NCBI RefSeq assembly: GCF_003932855.1
Contig: NZ_RQYZ01000021.1
Location: forward strand, 1 to 38,384
Length of the DNA: 38,384 nt
Source: Tessaracoccus sp. OH4464_COT-324
Lineage (GTDB): Bacteria; Actinomycetota; Actinomycetes; Propionibacteriales; Propionibacteriaceae
Direction of reading: 5' to 3'
Position numbers and translations under genes: made by a program. This document shows positions 35,250 through 38,384 of this stretch, piece after piece (position 1 is the stretch's first letter; every line of letters begins with the position of its first letter). The notes under the pieces are model-generated. The model was not told where the DNA came from, did no database searches, and saw nothing but the letters and a program-made list of their open reading frames with translations.

Positions 35250-36455
35250 TCAGCGAGCCAGTTGAGCAGCCAGCCCGACGTCGAGGGGCAGTTGCGCGTA
35301 CAGAGTCGCCTGCAGCACGTGGTACAGGTCCGGTTTGCCGTCCCAGGTGCGCACGGTGGGGCGCAACTCGTCGTCCAGCTCCGAGTGCCACGATCCCTGC
35401 TCGTGGTCCATCAGATGTTTCCAGGCAAACAGCCAGAAGCGCTCGTACCACTCGGTGTACCGCTGCTCCCCGGTGGCCAGGCTCAGCATGTGGGCAGCCC
35501 CGATGGCCTCGGTCACGGGCCAGAAGAAGCGAGCAGAGATCACCGGACGCCCTGCGAAGTCCACGGTGTAGTAGAAACCCCCGTTGTCGGCCCACGCGTC
35601 GGCGAGGGCGCCGTCGAACAGCTGCCGGGCTGCGGGCACCAGCCAGTCCACTTCCGGCCGCAGCCCCCGAATCTGGCAGCACAGCTTGGCCCATTCGAGC
35701 CAATGTCCCGGGGTTGATCCGTAGGGCCGGAACGGGTGCGCAGGATCGTCACGGTTGTACTCCGGCTGAGGACGCCAGTCCTCGTCGAAGTGTTCCACGA
35801 GCCGATGCCCGGGTTCCCCGAGCAGCTGGTCTCGGGCGAAGCGCTGCGCTAGCTGGAGCGCCCGGTCAAGCAACAGACGTTGCCCGGTGGCCTCGTGGGC
35901 AGCGAGGAAGGCCTCTGTCAGGTGCATGTTCGCATTCAGTCCCCGATACGGATCGGCGACGGCGAAGGCCTCGTCAAAGCAGTCGATACCCGCGGCATCG
36001 CCCGGGAGCCAGAAGTGGCGCTCCACCAGTTCCAGGGCCTCGTCGAGCAGATCCTCCCCGCCGTCGATCCCCGCCTGCCGGGCGCTCGAACCGGCAAGGA
36101 TCACGTGCGCCAGCCCGTAGAGCTCCTTGCGACTGTCAGCATCCGCCCCGACGGCCGCGAACCAGCCGCCGTGGCGTTGATCCCGACCGTCCGACAGAAG
36201 GTGGGCCACCCCGTGTTCGGCAACCTCCTGCGCACCTGGCCGTCCCAGCAGCGCAGCCAGCGAGAAACAGTGCACCATGCGGGCCGCTATCCAGAGTCCT
36301 TTGGGTTCGGCCGGTTTCGGCCGGCCCGCAGTGTCCAACCAGAAATAGCCGCCTGCGGGGTCCACGACGGCCGACTGATAAAAGTCGAGCAACTGGTTTC
36401 GGTAGTCTTCCAGCCAGGCATGATGGGCGTCAGTTCCCCAGGAGAACCGGCTCAT
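35250..36455 (-). CDS. AGE-family sugar epimerase/isomerase
   Basis: A 401-residue (alpha/alpha)6-barrel protein of the N-acylglucosamine 2-epimerase family. Visible marks are GGYFWLD, RMVHCFSLA, GGWFAAV, ELYGLAHVILA, LNANMHLTEAFLAAHEATG, STPGHWLEWAKLC and GRPVISARFFWPVTEAIGA, with the His, Arg and Glu residues that line the family's active site. The wording is closer to YihS-like aldose-ketose isomerases (mannose/glucose-fructose type) than to GlcNAc 2-epimerase, but the exact sugar cannot be told. ATG 36455 overlaps the stop of the upstream small gene (ATGA). No other sugar gene is adjacent. Confidence 0.92.
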   Translation of the reverse strand: MSRFSWGTDAHHAWLEDYRNQLLDFYQSAVVDPAGGYFWLDTAGRPKPAEPKGLWIAARMVHCFSLAALLGRPGAQEVAEHGVAHLLSDGRDQRHGGWFAAVGADADSRKELYGLAHVILAGSSARQAGIDGGEDLLDEALELVERHFWLPGDAAGIDCFDEAFAVADPYRGLNANMHLTEAFLAAHEATGQRLLLDRALQLAQRFARDQLLGEPGHRLVEHFDEDWRPQPEYNRDDPAHPFRPYGSTPGHWLEWAKLCCQIRGLRPEVDWLVPAARQLFDGALADAWADNGGFYYTVDFAGRPVISARFFWPVTEAIGAAHMLSLATGEQRYTEWYERFWLFAWKHLMDHEQGSWHSELDDELRPTVRTWDGKPDLYHVLQATLYAQLPLDVGLAAQLAR

Positions 36456-36778
36456 CGTCCGTTGCTCCGCGCCTCTTTGCCGTACTCGCGCATGCGCTGG
36501 GGGTACGGGACCACTCCCGCGTCATAGCAGGGCAAGTCGTATTCCTCGGCGAAGGCGTAGCCGTATTCTTCGCTGGGGATCGCCCGACGCGTCGACTCCC
36601 CGTCGAAAGCCACCAGCAGGAGGGAGGCCCTGTTGAAGTTCGTCGGTTTCTCCACCCAGGCCTCGACACCGCGCCGCGTTTTGACGAACCCTGCCAGGTG
36701 ATCGTAGGAGGCTACCTGGAGCGCGTCTTGCGCCTTGCGTTCCTCGACCCGTTTCTTGCGTCTACCAAACCAACCCAC
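36452..36778 (-). CDS. Conserved small actinobacterial protein next to lpdA
   Basis: A 108-residue soluble protein. After a basic beginning (VGWFGRRKKRVEER) it has LLLVAFDGESTRRAI and ends with DLPCYDAGVVPYPQRMREYG. The motif pair GE.tRR and YDa..vpYPqRMR is familiar from actinobacterial proteins found beside pepA and lpdA; some are labelled oxidoreductase, but I see no cofactor motif. GTG 36778 is preferred because AATAAT lies 6 nt ahead of it and the frame upstream (to 36811) has no support. Coupled to the epimerase gene by a 4-nt overlap. Function unknown. Confidence 0.82.
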   Translation of the reverse strand: MGWFGRRKKRVEERKAQDALQVASYDHLAGFVKTRRGVEAWVEKPTNFNRASLLLVAFDGESTRRAIPSEEYGYAFAEEYDLPCYDAGVVPYPQRMREYGKEARSNGR

Positions 36779-36784
36779 GCGGCA

Positions 36785-36790
36785 ATTATT
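36785..36790 (-). promoter_or_regulatory. Leaderless -10 element for the small gene before the epimerase
   Basis: AATAAT on the minus strand, 6 nt before GTG 36778, the same arrangement (AATAAT, six bases, GTG) seen at ctaE. No -35 match was found. Confidence 0.45.
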
Positions 36791-36826
36791 GCGCACCGTC
36801 GACCAGAGCATGATTCACTGTGAGCC

Positions 36827-38206
36827 ATGACTGACCTGATCGTGCTCGGTGCGGGTTCCGCCGGCTACTCCGCAACTCTACGGGCCACCCAGTTGGGGCT
36901 CGACGTGATGCTAGTGGAGCCTGGTGAACTCGGCGGAACCTGCCTCAACCGCGGCTGCATTCCGACGAAGGCCTGGTTGCATTCGGCGCACGTGAACCGG
37001 GTGGTGGCCTCCGCGGCTGCCTTCGGAATTACCGCTGCCGCTCAGGCTCCCGACGCCTCGGCCATCTCGGCGCACGCCGGGCGCATCGTCGCCCAGCTGC
37101 GCACCGGGCTCAGCCAACTCCTGAAGACAAGCGGGGCTCGGCTGGTCTCCGGTCGCGGGCGGCTGGTGGCTGCCGGCGCCGTGGAGGTGAACGGTAGGCT
37201 CTTCGAGGCCGGAGCGGTGCTCGTCGCCACCGGCGCCCGCCCTATCACCCTGGGGTTGGCCGTTGATGGACAGCGCATCCTCACCAGCGAGCATGCTCTC
37301 CAGCTTGAGCGCCTCCCCCACAGCGCAATCATCGTCGGTGGCGGCGTGATCGGCGTCGAGTTCGCCTCGATGTGGGCGGACCTCGGAGTCGAGGTGACAC
37401 TGCTGGAGGCCGCCGGCTCGCTGCTGCCTGGCACCGACGTCGACCTCCGCAGAGTGCTCACCCGTGGGTTGACGGCGCGTGGCGTGCGGGTTCGAACCGG
37501 GCAGCGGCTCGGCGCGGTCTGGGAGGCGCCCGGCAAGGTCGAGGTCGAGGTAGGAGACGAGCGACTGAGTGCCGAGGTCTTGCTGGTGGCCGTGGGCCGG
37601 GAGCCCGCAACCGATGCTCTGGGGCTGGCCGAGGCGGGGGTCCGACTGGATCGCGGCTACGTCCAGGTGGATGCCGAGCTGTGCTCCAGCGTTCCCGGCG
37701 TCTACGCGGGTGGCGACGTGGTGTCGGGCCCCCAGCTCGCGCACCGCGGCTACGCGCACGGCCAGTTCATCGCTGAGCTCCTCGCCTGGCGGCTGGGCAA
37801 GCTCCCGACGCGGCCTAGGCTGGTGCCGGACGCCCAGATTCCGGCTGTTGTCTATTCGAGCCCGCAGGTGGCGACGGTCGGCGCCCGGCTGGATCAGGCC
37901 GGCCCCGGTGCCCGTGAGACCGTCTACCATTTGGCGGGCAACGCCAAGTCGCTGATCGCCCGGCCGGGCGGGGAACGGGAGACGGGCCTGGTGAAGGTGG
38001 TGACGGATGCTGCCGGGGTGGTGGTGGGCGTGCACGTGGTGGGTGAGAATGTCGCAGAACTCATCACGCCGGCCGCAATGCACGTAGGCTGGAGGGCAGA
38101 ACCGGCCGATGTTGCAGGGGTGGTGCACCCGCATCCGACGGTGAGCGAGTCGCTCGCGGAGGCGATCCTCGGCTCTGCGGGCAGAGCATTGCACATGCGC
38201 GCCTGA
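36827..38206 (+). CDS. lpdA: Dihydrolipoyl dehydrogenase (E3)
   Basis: A 459-residue flavoenzyme that reoxidises dihydrolipoamide of the 2-oxoacid dehydrogenase complexes with NAD+. FAD-binding GAGSAGY, redox-active disulfide CLNRGCIPTK (Cys39, Cys44), NAD-binding VGGGVIGVEFASMW, FAD-binding YAGGDV and the catalytic His-Glu pair in HPTVSE (His436, Glu441) are all intact. ATG 36827 follows the short 48-bp divergent space. The E2 gene begins 51 bp downstream, so the pair is likely an operon for pyruvate or 2-oxoglutarate dehydrogenase. Confidence 0.97.
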   Translation: MTDLIVLGAGSAGYSATLRATQLGLDVMLVEPGELGGTCLNRGCIPTKAWLHSAHVNRVVASAAAFGITAAAQAPDASAISAHAGRIVAQLRTGLSQLLKTSGARLVSGRGRLVAAGAVEVNGRLFEAGAVLVATGARPITLGLAVDGQRILTSEHALQLERLPHSAIIVGGGVIGVEFASMWADLGVEVTLLEAAGSLLPGTDVDLRRVLTRGLTARGVRVRTGQRLGAVWEAPGKVEVEVGDERLSAEVLLVAVGREPATDALGLAEAGVRLDRGYVQVDAELCSSVPGVYAGGDVVSGPQLAHRGYAHGQFIAELLAWRLGKLPTRPRLVPDAQIPAVVYSSPQVATVGARLDQAGPGARETVYHLAGNAKSLIARPGGERETGLVKVVTDAAGVVVGVHVVGENVAELITPAAMHVGWRAEPADVAGVVHPHPTVSESLAEAILGSAGRALHMRA

Positions 38207-38257
38207 ACAGGGATAGGCTGGGTTCACCAAGCGGTAAGCAAAGGAGCATCAAGAATC

Positions 38258-38384
38258 ATGTCAACCGAAGTAACCCTTCCGGCGTTGGGCGAATCGGTCA
38301 CCGAGGGCACGATCTCGCGCTGGCTGAAGGCCGTCGGAGACACCGTCGAAGTGGACGAGCCGTTGCTGGAAGTCTCCACCGACA
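38258..38384 (+). CDS. sucB: 2-oxoacid dehydrogenase E2 (dihydrolipoyl acyltransferase), 5' part
   Basis: Only the first 42 codons are in the window; the right edge cuts the gene. They encode the start of a lipoyl domain ([18 protein letters not shown], then [16 protein letters not shown]), stopping one residue short of the lysine that carries lipoate. AAGGAG (38241-38246) is 11 nt before ATG 38258. In Actinobacteria this position is held by sucB/dlaT, whose E2 can serve both pyruvate and 2-oxoglutarate dehydrogenase; which one applies here cannot be read from this fragment. Confidence 0.95.
   Translation, partial: MSTEVTLPALGESVTEGTISRWLKAVGDTVEVDEPLLEVSTD

Noticed and set aside
33751-35703. 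650-codon open frame on the minus strand opposite pepA
   Set aside because: pepA is unmistakable on the plus strand, and the antisense frame also crosses into the epimerase gene region.
36911-38230. 439-codon minus-strand open frame opposite lpdA
   Set aside because: Shadow of lpdA, whose motifs are all intact on the plus strand.

Overview
This window is a high-GC, densely packed chromosomal segment from an actinobacterium. Gene content and order match a conserved actinobacterial neighbourhood known from Mycobacterium and Streptomyces: PASTA kinase, aroG, MacRS-type two-component system, plsC, NlpC/P60 protein, DEDDh/GIY-YIG protein, ctaE-qcrCAB, ctaF-ctaD-ctaC, erpA, pepA, lpdA, sucB. The PPi-driven proton pump would suit a propionic-acid-bacterium-like member (Propionibacteriales), but that placement is an inference. 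I see no rRNA or tRNA gene, insertion sequence, phage, CRISPR array or gene-free stretch longer than about 260 bases.

Region 1 (1-8 kb): a very large secreted GH20 beta-N-acetylhexosaminidase, cut by the left edge inside a (S/G)EPKP repeat tail, lies downstream of ptsI (PTS enzyme I). Divergent from ptsI is a membrane pyrophosphatase of the unusual Na+-regulated H+-PPase type. It carries an apparent lipoprotein signal.

Region 2 (8-19.5 kb): a Ser/Thr kinase with four PASTA repeats converges on a five-gene minus-strand run (NlpC/P60 hydrolase, plsC, MacS-like kinase, MacR-like regulator, aroG), which joins envelope biogenesis, signalling and the entry to aromatic biosynthesis. Then come a DEDDh exonuclease/GIY-YIG fusion, a cyclophilin, a membrane-anchored sunset-domain protein and a small orphan prepilin peptidase.

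Region 3 (19.5-30.1 kb): the respiratory block. An Rv3143-like degenerate receiver overlaps a CtaG-type oxidase assembly gene. Divergent from it run ctaE-qcrC-qcrA-qcrB (oxidase subunit III plus the bc complex with a diheme cytochrome c). After a strong terminator comes guaB1, convergent with the oppositely oriented ctaC-ctaD-ctaF operon. Together these encode a bcc-aa3 supercomplex.

Region 4 (30.1-38.4 kb): a tightly overlapped stress operon pspA-pspAA-glycerate-kinase-like is followed by erpA. Then come a DUF3043 membrane protein with a 65-residue partner, a small membrane protein, leucyl aminopeptidase pepA, an AGE-family sugar epimerase with a conserved small protein, lpdA, and the first 42 codons of the 2-oxoacid dehydrogenase E2 gene.

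Overlapping stop/start codons (ATGA, GTGA, TTGA, TAATG, TGATG) are common. Several genes lack a Shine-Dalgarno sequence but have a -10-like hexamer 6-7 nt before the start codon, which points to leaderless transcripts. The items most worth a second look are the lipobox-bearing pyrophosphatase, the core-deleted glycerate-kinase-like protein in the psp operon, and the degenerate receiver overlapping the oxidase assembly gene. All functions are read from sequence and remembered family knowledge; no search was run.
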